A program made the position numbers and the translations under genes. Below are positions 1-9,895 of a stretch of DNA of 64,000 nt, piece after piece (the first letter of the stretch is position 1; each line of letters starts with the position of its first letter). The notes beneath the pieces were generated by a model. That model made no database searches. It was not told the DNA's origin and saw only the letters and a program-made list of their open reading frames with translations. The DNA comes from Endotrypanum monterogeii (taxonomy: Eukaryota; Euglenozoa; Kinetoplastea; Trypanosomatida; Trypanosomatidae): assembly GCA_000333855.2 (NCBI GenBank), contig CM007318.1, forward strand, positions 217,973-281,972. The letters run 5' to 3'.

Positions 1-1
1 C

Positions 2-2557
2 GGTGTTCCGCAACCGGTGCCGCCAATCATCTCCTCCGTCTCTGCATCTCTGTCTCGTCCGACTCCACAGTCTCCGGAAGTGAGCCGCTGCGCAAGAGAG
101 GGAAGCAACATCAGCGTGTTTTTTTCGCCAATGTTTGGTGATCACTGGAACTGGTTGCCGAAGTCAGCAGCCTATGCGGCACTTGCTTCCTGGTGTCTGC
201 TGCGTAGCATTGGAAATATTGTTTTGGAAGAGGCGAGAGGAGCCAGAAATCTTGTCTTGTCAATGACCGATGATGACAGCAACGAGGAGAATGACCAAAG
301 CTTAGAAACCCAAGAGTCGCGTCCCTCGCGCTACACCGGCAGCACGAACACGCAAAAAAGTGGTGAGTGCGACCGAGTCCCACCTTCCTATGACACGGCA
401 GAAGACCCGAAACCGCATGACGAAGTGATCCCGTCCATCGTCAACACGTCGTCCTCTGACTCTTCGCTGGGTGATCTGATGGAGGACGCCGAAGATGTGA
501 CTGCATTACGTTATCCTCACCCGACCGCACAGTCAAGGAAGTCAGATGATGGCCCCTCGGGAACGGAATCACTCAACCAGACCTCCGCTCAGTCCCCTAG
601 TCAGGTGAAACTGCGCTGTGTAGACCCCGACGTATTGCGCATTCCTGAGATATTCGCGGAACACGGTGGTGTAGGGGTGCTTACGTCGTGGCTGCGACAT
701 GTCCTGTGTCTCTGCTTCTCCGCGCGTCTGAAGCAGCGAGTGCAGCACGGCAGCCACAGTGAGAGCACTGTGCCACGGCTGACAGAAGAGGAGATGTCGA
801 ACTTCAAGCGCTACCAAAGCACCTTTCTGCTCCTCCTCAACGTTTTTCGTGCGTGCATCATGGGATTCGAAGATAACGAGATCCAGTTTGTCGAATCTGG
901 AGGGGTTCACGGAATACTAGACCTCATCGAGGCGTTTGCGTTGAAGCAGGGTCTCATCGATAAAGCTGCCCGGCATGTGCGCCGCACAGCGGCCGACCAC
1001 CTCAGCAGTGCGGCTGCCGGCATGGACAGCTCTAAAGATCAAGATGGCGTCTTGACCTACGCGTCAACGCTTCTGTCTGATCTCCTCGAGAGCTGCCCTC
1101 GCGCCACTGATGCCTTCTTCACGTGGCGCAGCCGTCACATTCTTCTATCTCCGCTCACTCCGGACGTGCGCGAGTGTACGATCCCAAGCAGCAAGGGCAT
1201 CGATGCGGTGAAACTGCTGCTGTGTCTCTGGGTGTCGGAGATGTCAGCGCGAGATGCCAGCGGCCCACTAGGCGCCATCACCGCCGCCCCCGAAAGCTCC
1301 TCTGGCTTGACACTTCTCCGCTTCCACCTTCGAGGAGCTGTGCGCACAGCACTGAGGGAAGAATACGTGTGTCGCCTCTTGCGCCGACGCAGCAAGTTGG
1401 GGGTGCTGCAAACCGATGTAATGCGCAACTACTACCGATATCTCCACACAGAGGTACTGCCACAAACCGCCTCGCCAACGGAGGACGACACTCCAGACTC
1501 CGTCGTTCTGGAATACATGAAGAATCTCATGTCTCGGAACGGACGAAACTCCTCCGCGGCACCAGAGCAGCAGATCCCCCTTCTCATCTACAGCGCGCTG
1601 GGGCTGAGCATGAAGGTGTTCGGGTGCTTATCCACCGTCGGGTTCGACTCGCTTTGCCCCTCAGAGGTAAAATCACTCGCGGTACCGTCTAAAGAAACAC
1701 ACCTTTCTTCACTGGAGAGGTCTTTTCTGATTCAGGTCGCAGCGCTGCCTGCGTTGTGCGTCGACGAAATCTGTGCGGCGATGGCGGAAGTTGCTCTCGA
1801 GGGTCAACACTTATTTGATGCTGAGATGGATCCCGAGGACGGGGACACCAGCGACCCCACCAGTGATGCGGTGATGGCATGGCGGCCCACAACGCCTGAC
1901 CGGCGAGTGCTGCGCACCGCAGCTGAGGAAGCCTCGGTTCGCGGCAAAGAGATTTATCAGCTTATCGAGCTTGGGATGCAAGTGCAGCACGCACGTGATT
2001 CACAGCTCTACAGCCGCTTCCTTGTTTCACAGCTGCGCCAGCCGGTAGGACAGCCACCGGATGGCCATACTGGCGCCGTCAAGGGTTTGTGGAAGACACA
2101 GCGGCGCCTTTCTTTCACCCGTGGAAGCGCCTTGAGCTTCGACGGCGACACCACTTTATCTTGTGCTGCCGAGCTTTCTGCGCGTCTATCGAATCGCTTA
2201 GCAGTCGAGCAGCAGCAGCAGCAGCAACTCCTTTCCTCCACGGTGTGGGGGATGCAGCGTCTCGACAACACACAAACCGAAGATTGGGTGGGCGAGGCGC
2301 AGAGCGCAGCGAGGCAGCTCACCAATACCCAAGCACTGCTGGGCATTAGCCGTACCCCGTACCCCTCACTCATGAACTCCATCGATGGCGCTGCTCATGT
2401 TCGACACTCGACCACGTCATTCAGTGTTGTTGCCCCACCCCGGCGTCCAGCTCTCCCTTTGTCGCAGAGACACAAACAGCGACAGGCAATGATCGCACGA
2501 AGCCTTCGCAAGCTTTCCCTCGACGATCCTGCCCAGCACGCCTCTCAGCATCCGTAG
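2..2557 (+). CDS. Helical-repeat protein, 5'-truncated; possibly CFAP69-like
   Basis: The frame is open to the left edge of the window, so the true start lies outside; about 851 residues are visible. The N-terminal third is acidic, serine-rich and probably disordered. From about nt 620 to 1960 the protein is helical and leucine-rich in the style of armadillo repeats, with a run reading FVESGGVHGILDLIE near nt 889-933 that recalls ARM-repeat cilia proteins such as CFAP69. This family assignment is by eye and weak. A glutamine tract lies at about nt 2207-2227, and the C terminus is basic and low-complexity. If CFAP69-like, it would act in the axoneme (inference). It is the first gene of the plus-strand cluster, followed by 1.6 kb of non-coding DNA. 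The reading frame is certain; the name is not. Confidence 0.85.
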   Translation, partial: GVPQPVPPIISSVSASLSRPTPQSPEVSRCAREGSNISVFFSPMFGDHWNWLPKSAAYAALASWCLLRSIGNIVLEEARGARNLVLSMTDDDSNEENDQSLETQESRPSRYTGSTNTQKSGECDRVPPSYDTAEDPKPHDEVIPSIVNTSSSDSSLGDLMEDAEDVTALRYPHPTAQSRKSDDGPSGTESLNQTSAQSPSQVKLRCVDPDVLRIPEIFAEHGGVGVLTSWLRHVLCLCFSARLKQRVQHGSHSESTVPRLTEEEMSNFKRYQSTFLLLLNVFRACIMGFEDNEIQFVESGGVHGILDLIEAFALKQGLIDKAARHVRRTAADHLSSAAAGMDSSKDQDGVLTYASTLLSDLLESCPRATDAFFTWRSRHILLSPLTPDVRECTIPSSKGIDAVKLLLCLWVSEMSARDASGPLGAITAAPESSSGLTLLRFHLRGAVRTALREEYVCRLLRRRSKLGVLQTDVMRNYYRYLHTEVLPQTASPTEDDTPDSVVLEYMKNLMSRNGRNSSAAPEQQIPLLIYSALGLSMKVFGCLSTVGFDSLCPSEVKSLAVPSKETHLSSLERSFLIQVAALPALCVDEICAAMAEVALEGQHLFDAEMDPEDGDTSDPTSDAVMAWRPTTPDRRVLRTAAEEASVRGKEIYQLIELGMQVQHARDSQLYSRFLVSQLRQPVGQPPDGHTGAVKGLWKTQRRLSFTRGSALSFDGDTTLSCAAELSARLSNRLAVEQQQQQQLLSSTVWGMQRLDNTQTEDWVGEAQSAARQLTNTQALLGISRTPYPSLMNSIDGAAHVRHSTTSFSVVAPPRRPALPLSQRHKQRQAMIARSLRKLSLDDPAQHASQHP

Positions 2558-4176
2558 AGCACGTGCGTTACTTGGTGCGTCAAGATTGGATCATGGCCCT
2601 AACACACACAATTCCCCTTACATGTCCCGGTTTTAGAGGGTCAACATTCAGGTTGCCCACGATGCCTACAGTGATCGCGGTGCCTGTAGTCTCACTTTTC
2701 CGCTACGGTGTCTCAGCTCTGTTGCTCTGACCCAACACACACAATCTTTTTTTTTTTTCAATCGGGATTCTGAACTCGATTCCCGACTATATGTAACTAC
2801 CTACTGCCAACACTATTACTTCAGAACGCTTGGTGTTGTGAGCTCATGTGTCTCCTTTTCACTTTCGGTGTTTCCTTTGATGTACATATAAATGAGTAAG
2901 TGAGCTCACAAGGAGGACAGAGAAGTGTGGGGACTGGTGTTTGGTGTTGACGACTCACCGCTATTACACTTCTTTGCACACATGACCCGTTGCCTGTGCG
3001 TCTCATGCCCCTCCCCTCACCCACCACCACCACCACCACCACCCCCCGCCTCGCACACACAAATATATATATATATATATATATATAGGAAGAGAGTGAT
3101 CAGTAACGCCAACAGCGATCGTCTCTCGTGGCGTTTTTTTTTTTTTTCACGGCGTGTGTGTATAGGCTTTGTGTCTCCGCGTGCGTCGTCGGCCCTCACT
3201 GATGCTCCTTTGACGACAATTGTGTCACTGATGTTAAATTCGTGTGCCTAAGGGGAAGGGGGGCGTGGCGTTTTTTTTTTTGGCATGGTCGTGCGGCACC
3301 TGTGCACGTTAAACGTCTGTTGGGAGGTGGTGAGAGCTATCGCCCTCCAAATGACCCAAAAGAAAACTCAGGACATGAGAAAAATGGGGAAAACGCGCAT
3401 CTGTCAGGATGTAACGTGAGATTCTACCCCACCTCTGCCACCCCGCGAAGAAAAAAAAAAACTCACTCACTTGGGGAAGCATGCATGAAAGCGGACGGAG
3501 ACCGTTCCCCAAACAAGGCAACTACTCTTAGATTTACCACTCCGCCACTGGAGTCCAGCTAGCACACATAATCGGCCAATGTAGACCTCACCTCGACCCA
3601 TCCACTCACCTCCCCGCAAACATCTTTTTCCGTCTCTTACTACGTACGCGCTTGAGACCGATTCCTGCAGGCGCGCCTCTCCGCTTCATCACTGAGTTTA
3701 CAGCAACCCACCCACCCTCACGTCGCACAAAGCATACAAACAAACAAAAAAGCTTAGAAAAGACGCCTTCGCGCCTTTCAGAATATCATGGACATGTGTC
3801 TGCTTCATTCCGTACAGTAAAAAAAAAAAAATCGTTTCCATTATATCGAGAAGTGCAGTGGTCTTGCGTGGGTGCAAGACGCCACCGATAAATATTTTTC
3901 GATAAAATGAGATTTGACGCACAAGCCTATCACATACCGCTCTACTTCACCCACAGGAAATAAAACCGGGATAGGAACCCATTCTTCACGCCTCCCAAGG
4001 GTATTTGGATGTCACCGCGTGTGTATAGCCTTCCCTCCCTCTTCTCCTCTTTCATTATTGTTTACAACATTGACAATCGATCACCCTCTGTGTAAGCACT
4101 AGCAAAGGCGCAGGATACCAGAGCACGAACGCACGGAAAACAATCCATTGAAGTGAACTGCTGCCTGGAGACCGTC
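2558..4176. other. Intergenic region upstream of GUF1
   Basis: No credible gene. It holds poly-T at about 2748-2758, a (CCA)n run at 3019-3043, an (AT)n run at 3063-3087 and several A or T homopolymers (3137-3149, 3272-3281, 3451-3460, 3820-3830). The pyrimidine tract at 4030-4053, followed by AG at 4095-4096, is a good candidate trans-splice acceptor for GUF1. Confidence 0.7.
4030..4096 (+). promoter_or_regulatory. Probable spliced-leader acceptor for GUF1
   Basis: A nearly pure pyrimidine tract at 4030-4053 is followed by the AG at 4095-4096. This is the usual trypanosomatid arrangement and would give a 5' UTR of about 80 nt before the ATG at 4177. The acceptor is inferred from pattern only; other AGs lie just downstream. 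Confidence 0.45.
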
Positions 4177-6660
4177 ATGAAGTTGTGTTGCACGCGAATC
4201 GGCAGAAGCCCCCCCACGCGATTTTCCGTTTTTTTGTGCGGCACTTCTCATCAGAGAGGTGCCATCACGACAGCGTCACACCACGGACTTACTGGACCGC
4301 ACTGGAACTCCCCTGATGGTTCTGGAAAATGTGGGTGCTCTAGATCTCTACTGGTGGAGCCCCGAAGACACTGTAGCGCGCTCTCCTCCTCACCACCGGA
4401 CTCCTCCACAGCACCAGAGCATGGGGAGGACCTCTACTTGTCTCACTATGCTATACCGGAAGACGCACGCCGTCTGATCGGCACACCTCAGCTGTTGCCG
4501 TGCAACCCAGCTGACGAGATTTCGTTTAAGAAGCGCCTCATAAAGAACTTTCCTCAGTCGTGCATTCGCAACGTGAGTGTGGTGGCACACGTCGATCATG
4601 GCAAGACAACGCTCTCGGACGCTATGCTTCGTTTTTCGAATCTTTTGCCGGCAGACGGGGTCACTGGTACCTTTACAGATCGCCTTCAGGTGGAGAAAGA
4701 ACGGGGTATCACCATCAAAGCGCAGACGTGCAGTGTGCTTCTCACGGTGCGTGAGACCGGCACACAGTACCTGGTGAATCTTATCGATACACCAGGACAT
4801 GTTGACTTCCAGTACGAGGTGTCGCGTAGCCTCTGCGCCTCAGAGGGTGCGGCGCTTCTGGTAGACGTACGGCAAGGCGTGGAAGCACAGACGATGGCAC
4901 AGTTTTATGCGGCACTGGAGCAAAACCTGACGATCCTGCCAGTCCTCACGAAGATGGATAGCGTGATGTGCGACACGGAGGTGGAGAAGACACTCCTGCA
5001 GCTGGAAGACAGCACCGGCTTGCTGAGCCGCGAAGTTGTCCTGACGAGTGCGAAAAGTAAAAAGGGCATTGAGCAACTCTTCCAGCATATTATTGACCGA
5101 GTGCCGCCCCCACATGGCCGTACAGGCTTCTCTGACCTGAAGCAGCTGCCCACTATGCACCCCGACAGCGCTGAGCGAAAGCAAGTGGAGAGCGAACTCG
5201 TGCCACTCCGCGCTTTGCTTTTCGACTGTTGGACCGCCGAGAGCAGTGGCATGGCTGACAGCACTGCAGCAACGCCGCCGAACACACCTGCACCGTCTCC
5301 CCAGGTCTCCTCAGGGACGGCCGCTACCGCGGGTGGCCAACCCCTGGCGAAGGAAGGCATCTATGGCCTCATTCGTGTCGTTGACGGCACGGTGACCCCA
5401 GGTACCACTGTCATCTTTTTTCACTCTGGAAAAAAGTATGACGTGCGTGAGGTGGGCATCATCCATCCCACACTGCACCCGACCGCCGCCCTGACCGCTG
5501 GTATGGTTGGATTCGTGTTTTTCCCTGGGCTCACAAAGAAGGACGTCTTCATCGGTGACACCCTCTGCACGCTGCCGACGCGCAGACACAAGATAGAAGT
5601 AGCAGTGGCACCCAGTGCTGACAACGCAAGGTCAACAGACAGCGATGGCACGGAGGGAAATAGTAACCCCTTTCTCGTGACGCCGATCCCTGGGTTCAAG
5701 ACAGTTCACCCCGTGGTCTTCGCCGGCTTCTACCCGGACGAGGGTGTCTACGTCACGCATTTGCGCGAGGCGGTGGATCTCCTCTGTGTGAATGACCCCT
5801 CTGTCACGGTGGAGCAGCTGCAGTGCCCCGCGCTGGGCCCCGGGCTGCAGTTGGGTTTTCTCGGCTTCCTTCACATGCAAGTCTTCAAGGAACGGCTGCT
5901 CGTAGAATTCGGACAGGCGGTCTTGGTCACACCGCCGCAGGTGCAGTACATGTACGTTGATCAGCACAGCGACCCCGATGACCCAGCACAACGGAAACCT
6001 ATCTCCGTCAGCAACTGGCGATGGCCTCACGAAGGCGTTGGGGCATATCTCGAACCATTTGTCACGGCAACGGTGCTGACGCCGAGCGAATACTTCAACG
6101 ATATCAACAGCGCTGCGCTGAGCTCTTTTCGAGGGGAAATGCAAGAAATGCGCGTCATGGACGACGCCCGCACCTTGGTGCGTTACCGTATGCCCTTGGC
6201 AGACCTCGCTCGAGGATTCTTCTCCGCTGTGAAGAGTAGCTCGCATGGGTACGCCACACTGGAGTACGACGACCCCATCTTCATGACTGCCGACCTCGTG
6301 AAGATGGACATCGTCATCAACAAGGCGCGCATTTCGGCACTGTCGGCAATTTGTCTGCGCCAGGAAGCCGGCGTGCAGGCCCGACGCATCATCGGCTCCC
6401 TCAAGGAAAACCTGCTTCGCTCCTCGGTTGACCTGCCACTACAAGCGCTGGTGGGGAACAAAATTATTTTACGAGACACCGTCAAGGCGTACCGAAAAGA
6501 CGTCACCGCAAAAATACACGCCGGTGATATCTCGCGAAAACAGAAAAAATGGAATGACCAGAAAAAAGGGAAAGAACGCATGGCTCGACGGAGTGTGGGC
6601 ACCGTTACCCTGGACCAAAGCGTCCTTGCAGCCGCAATGGGGGCAACGACAGCGCGCTAG
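4177..6660 (+). CDS. GUF1: GUF1 / LepA-EF4 mitochondrial translation GTPase
   Basis: An 827-aa homologue of bacterial LepA (EF4), a ribosome-binding GTPase that helps stalled or mis-translocated ribosomes; the eukaryotic form GUF1 works on mitochondrial ribosomes. The GTPase motifs are G1 AHVDHGKT (137-144), RGITI of G2, G3 DTPGH (204-208), G4 TKMD (258-261) and G5 SAK (291-293). The LepA-specific C-terminal domain, ending in a basic stretch with [10 protein letters not shown], separates it from EF-G. The frame extends eight codons upstream to a GTG, but the ATG at 4177 is preferred because it begins a basic, serine/threonine-rich presequence typical of mitochondrial import. A proline/threonine/alanine insert of about 35 residues lies in domain II (about nt 5235-5350). 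The G4 motif has T where NKxD is usual. Confidence 0.95.
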   Translation: MKLCCTRIGRSPPTRFSVFLCGTSHQRGAITTASHHGLTGPHWNSPDGSGKCGCSRSLLVEPRRHCSALSSSPPDSSTAPEHGEDLYLSHYAIPEDARRLIGTPQLLPCNPADEISFKKRLIKNFPQSCIRNVSVVAHVDHGKTTLSDAMLRFSNLLPADGVTGTFTDRLQVEKERGITIKAQTCSVLLTVRETGTQYLVNLIDTPGHVDFQYEVSRSLCASEGAALLVDVRQGVEAQTMAQFYAALEQNLTILPVLTKMDSVMCDTEVEKTLLQLEDSTGLLSREVVLTSAKSKKGIEQLFQHIIDRVPPPHGRTGFSDLKQLPTMHPDSAERKQVESELVPLRALLFDCWTAESSGMADSTAATPPNTPAPSPQVSSGTAATAGGQPLAKEGIYGLIRVVDGTVTPGTTVIFFHSGKKYDVREVGIIHPTLHPTAALTAGMVGFVFFPGLTKKDVFIGDTLCTLPTRRHKIEVAVAPSADNARSTDSDGTEGNSNPFLVTPIPGFKTVHPVVFAGFYPDEGVYVTHLREAVDLLCVNDPSVTVEQLQCPALGPGLQLGFLGFLHMQVFKERLLVEFGQAVLVTPPQVQYMYVDQHSDPDDPAQRKPISVSNWRWPHEGVGAYLEPFVTATVLTPSEYFNDINSAALSSFRGEMQEMRVMDDARTLVRYRMPLADLARGFFSAVKSSSHGYATLEYDDPIFMTADLVKMDIVINKARISALSAICLRQEAGVQARRIIGSLKENLLRSSVDLPLQALVGNKIILRDTVKAYRKDVTAKIHAGDISRKQKKWNDQKKGKERMARRSVGTVTLDQSVLAAAMGATTAR

Positions 6661-6793
6661 GGGAGTATAATATTTCGAAGCGAGAGGGAGGCGGGGTGAG
6701 CACCCATGCGCGTAAGAGGACGTGTCATGTGCCCCGTAGCGATATGAAGTAACCACCCAGCATGTGATCTAGCTCAACCCGGTGGGCCCTCAT

Positions 6794-6797
<4 letters not shown>

Positions 6798-6829
<32 letters not shown>
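6798..6829. repeat. (AT)16 microsatellite
   Basis: A perfect alternating AT tract of 32 bases in the GUF1 3' flank. Confidence 0.95.
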
Positions 6830-6833
<4 letters not shown>

Positions 6834-7192
6834 TAATCATCATTGGAAAACTTTTAACCAACCTTAAAGGTAGCTAACAGCTGCACATCTTTTATATATG
6901 TTGCAGCGAAGGCGCAAGTCGGCAACCGGTCAACCCGGAAATAAGTCTAGGCAACCCCAGTTGACACGGCTAGAGCCCCTTCTGCGCCACCCCCCTTCAT
7001 TCCTTACGTGCATGAACCGCGCCAGACGAGGGAAATTTGTTCGTCTCGCTCTTCTCTGCTTTCATGCGTTATGTTGCACCTTCTCTGCTCCTTCACTACC
7101 CATCCACTCTCTTTTTTGTTTAAGTGCCGTTAACCCTCCATCTTTCCCCAGTGTGTGCCCATCCATCCATCCATCCCCCCCTACGTCTACAG

Positions 7193-7194
<2 letters not shown>

Positions 7195-7232
<38 letters not shown>

Positions 7233-7237
7233 TATAA
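7195..7237. repeat. Interrupted (AT)n microsatellite
   Basis: Alternating AT with short interruptions, about 60 bases upstream of the IF1-like start codon and probably within its 5' UTR. Confidence 0.9.
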
Positions 7238-7298
7238 TCGCCCTCCCGCTCACCCTCCCACCCATTGCAACCCTTTCCCCCCTCGCCTGTGCTCGGCA

Positions 7299-7667
7299 AT
7301 GCAGTGTCTGCCCTCTGTGAGACTCGTCCGCCGTCTGGCCACCGCCTCTCTGGCCCCTGCCGGGGTGTGCCAGTCCCCCTCCCGCTTCAGCTCGAACTAT
7401 CTGAATAAAGCAGCCAAGAAAAAGGTGCAGGAGGCCGACGACGAGCGTTGGCTCGAAGCTGAAATAGATAAGAATATTCTCACACCAGAAGAACGCTACG
7501 CCCATGCGCGAGAGGTCGAGGCGCTGAAGAATATGGTCTCTCAGCTCAAGGAAGAACACAGGGAAAACATCACGGAGACGAAGCGTGAGCACAGCAAGGA
7601 AATTGATGACATAAAAATGGAGATAAAAGATCTGCAGCAGCGGCTTGTGAAGCTCACAGAGAAATAA
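7299..7667 (+). CDS. Mitochondrial F1-ATPase inhibitor (IF1/TbIF1-like)
   Basis: A 122-aa protein with an N-terminal presequence of basic and hydroxylated residues (about 1-32), then a charged helical stretch resembling IF1. Residues about 68-85 include EERYAHAREVEALK, comparable to the ERYFR..Q.LEALKK block of IF1, and the last 40 residues form a charged coiled coil. IF1 proteins block F1Fo-ATPase hydrolysis; in T. brucei, TbIF1 does this in insect-stage cells (family knowledge). The start at 7299 is favoured because it supplies the targeting sequence, and a pyrimidine-rich stretch precedes it directly. The family call rests on motif resemblance in a short coiled-coil protein, so an unrelated mitochondrial coiled-coil protein remains possible. 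Confidence 0.65.
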   Translation: MQCLPSVRLVRRLATASLAPAGVCQSPSRFSSNYLNKAAKKKVQEADDERWLEAEIDKNILTPEERYAHAREVEALKNMVSQLKEEHRENITETKREHSKEIDDIKMEIKDLQQRLVKLTEK

Positions 7668-8246
7668 GGTGAAGGGAATAGTAAAAGCAACAACAAAAAA
7701 TGGCTTTGCTCGTTGGCGTTGTCTACCTGCACTGGTTGTGGAGAGGGGAGGTCCGTTGTAGAGGGAGCGAGAACGGAGCTGACAATTAACAAACACGCAG
7801 GAGGGAAGGTGTTTTGTTTGTGTGCGCGAATGGTAGGGTGCCCAACACTGTTTTTTATGCCCCACGACACACCAGAATAGGCAGAGAAATACTACTGTCC
7901 ATGGATACACAGCCCCGCTCATTGTGATACCTCCCCCCTCCGCAGCCACCCATGAATACGCACTCCATCTGTTTCCCTGTCCCCATCAAAAATGAAATTA
8001 TATATATTTATATTTATGTATAAATATAGCAAGAAAAATTACAATTTAGATTTATAACGTACGTCTACCCGCAGCGCTACACGCACACGCAGACACACAC
8101 ACACGCACGTGTATAGGTGAATAAATACACTATATATATATAAATATATATAAATATGTGTAGTGAGTTCATATGCGAATGCTCACAACCTTTCTACTTG
8201 CTCTCACCTAAACGCTGATGTCGTTTTCGTTTGAGAATGTACATTG

Positions 8247-8271
8247 GTGTGTGTGTGTGTGTGTGTGTGTT
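8247..8271. repeat. (GT)n microsatellite
   Basis: A perfect GT dinucleotide tract of about 25 bases in the intergenic region after the IF1-like gene. Confidence 0.95.
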
Positions 8272-9874
8272 TGTACTGTCGTCAACAAAGCTGTTTACTT
8301 TCAGCTAGCGAACTTTTTTTATATACACATATATATATATATATATTTATAATAATGAATGTTATTTTATTTCATTACATCAAACTAGTTTTTTTTTTTT
8401 TTTGCACAGTATCCCTTTCTTAAACCCGTCCTCCGTCCCGTACTCCCTCCCTCCTCGGATGGAGATTGTGCTTGTATGTGTGGGGGTGTGGGTGCGTGTA
8501 AGTTGGAAGAGGGGTAGAGCAATCACACAAATGCGCAACGTTGAATAAAAAAATGCAATTTATGCCGAGCAGATGAATCAAATGAGAGGCATAAGGCGAA
8601 ACTCTGGTCGTGCTGGCGGTGGCGATCTATCAGTGACCCCTCTCTTCCCCTCTCCTGCTGCCACATCACCTTGGAGCCCTTCGATTCATCAGCAAAGCGT
8701 CTTTTGCCAACGGAAGTATGTGCATTGACTTCTGTTTATTGTTCTCTCTTTTTTTTTTTCAGTGCAACCTGCACACACGCGCGCACATATGCACACACCC
8801 ACACCTTCTTTCACGAAATCCCAGCCCTTTTGAGCCCCGCTCACCCCACACACTTTTCCATTCGTGCAACTGTATGCACACATATCTATACACCTTTTTT
8901 TTCCTGCTTTATTACCTGGCACCCTGGCAGCATATACACACGCAGTGCACTGCGAAAGATGAGACCAGGAGTCTTACAAATTAATTGAGATGAACCAGCG
9001 GGGGAGGGAGGGGGTCGAACAACAACATCAAGGGAGAAAAGGATGCTAAGGGTCACATGTTGACGCCACAGGAAGAAAGAAAAAGGGGGAGGGAAACCTG
9101 GACAATTGAAAGGAGGTGAGCAACAGAAATAGGAGCGTCATGCAGCGCACCTCCCACAACGACCTATTCCCCCCCCAGTCCCCCCCCCCCCAAGGGCACG
9201 GACGTAGACATTTTATGAATGAAAAAAAATGAAAAATATTTACAACGACGTCTGTGTGTACCTTCACCTGTGTACAAGCAAACACGTGCGCTACTCAAAA
9301 AAGTCAACAAGAGACGCTGAGGTGGTGTTAGCAAGCGCCTTGCCCCTTTCGTGCGCCTCGCTGGTAAGTGAAGTTGCATCCTGTCCTTATGTTTCGAACC
9401 CAAACTTTCGCAACTCCCACACCCTACATTTTCTCTCTTGAACTGTGCCGATTGTTTGTTGTTTTTTTTCTTCCTTTTTTCTTCCCATAACTTCTTTGGA
9501 CATCCACCTCCCCCGTCTACACACACATACACTTCACTACCTGGTAAACACGCGGGATCTCCTGCAAAGCTTCCGCTCGCTGAGTTAACGCCACCCCCCC
9601 CCCCCACACACACACACACAGAGACACACTTTTTTTTTTCTCGGGGGATAGTGTGTGTCGTGCGCTGTTGTTGTTTTCGAAATCGTTACCCCGTCGTCTG
9701 CGGTACTCCCCACCACCACCACCGTCATAGCACCTGCAAGCGATCACCGTGGCCTTTGCAGGTGTCTGGAGTGCTATCGATCTTTATCATCACCATCATC
9801 GCCCCGACGTATGCACACGCCCTGCCCCTACTTCATCTGCATTTCTCACACGTGAACAGACTGACTATTGCACG

Positions 9875-9892
9875 ATTTTTTTTTTTCGAAAG
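9875..9892 (+). promoter_or_regulatory. Poly-T tract and candidate splice acceptor
   Basis: A run of 12 T at 9875-9886 is followed by AG at 9891-9892, three bases before the ATG at 9896. If used, it gives an almost leaderless message after the spliced leader; an upstream acceptor is equally possible. Confidence 0.35.
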
Positions 9893-9895
9893 ACA

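Larger units (their letters stand above)
6661..7298. other. Intergenic region between GUF1 and the IF1-like gene
   Basis: No gene seen. It contains two long (TA)n tracts, at 6798-6829 and 7195-7237. Two pyrimidine tracts end in AG at 7150-7152 and 7191-7192; the second would place the (TA)n tract inside the 5' UTR of the next gene, because no AG lies between that tract and the ATG at 7299. Confidence 0.65.
7668..9895. other. Long intergenic region rich in simple repeats
   Basis: No gene supported in 2.2 kb. The content is low-complexity: AT-rich stretches at about 7998-8060 and 8130-8160, (GT)n at 8247-8271, (TA)n at 8329-8346, poly-T at 8390-8403, C-runs at 9168-9192 and 9593-9604, and (CA)n at 9605-9620. 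The T-tract at 9875-9886 immediately before the next start probably directs trans-splicing. Short frames here are of low-complexity composition. Confidence 0.65.

Noticed and set aside
1123..1692. 189-codon frame inside the first gene in another phase
   Set aside because: An arginine/histidine/serine-rich shadow frame within a well-supported coding region.
9390..9405. TTTCGAACCC, like a tRNA T-loop on the minus strand
   Set aside because: The T-stem does not pair, and no D-arm or A-box is found at the right distance.
9749..9895. Upstream extension of the 1,236-aa gene to a GTG
   Set aside because: It is a histidine-rich low-complexity stretch that includes the splice-type poly-T tract.
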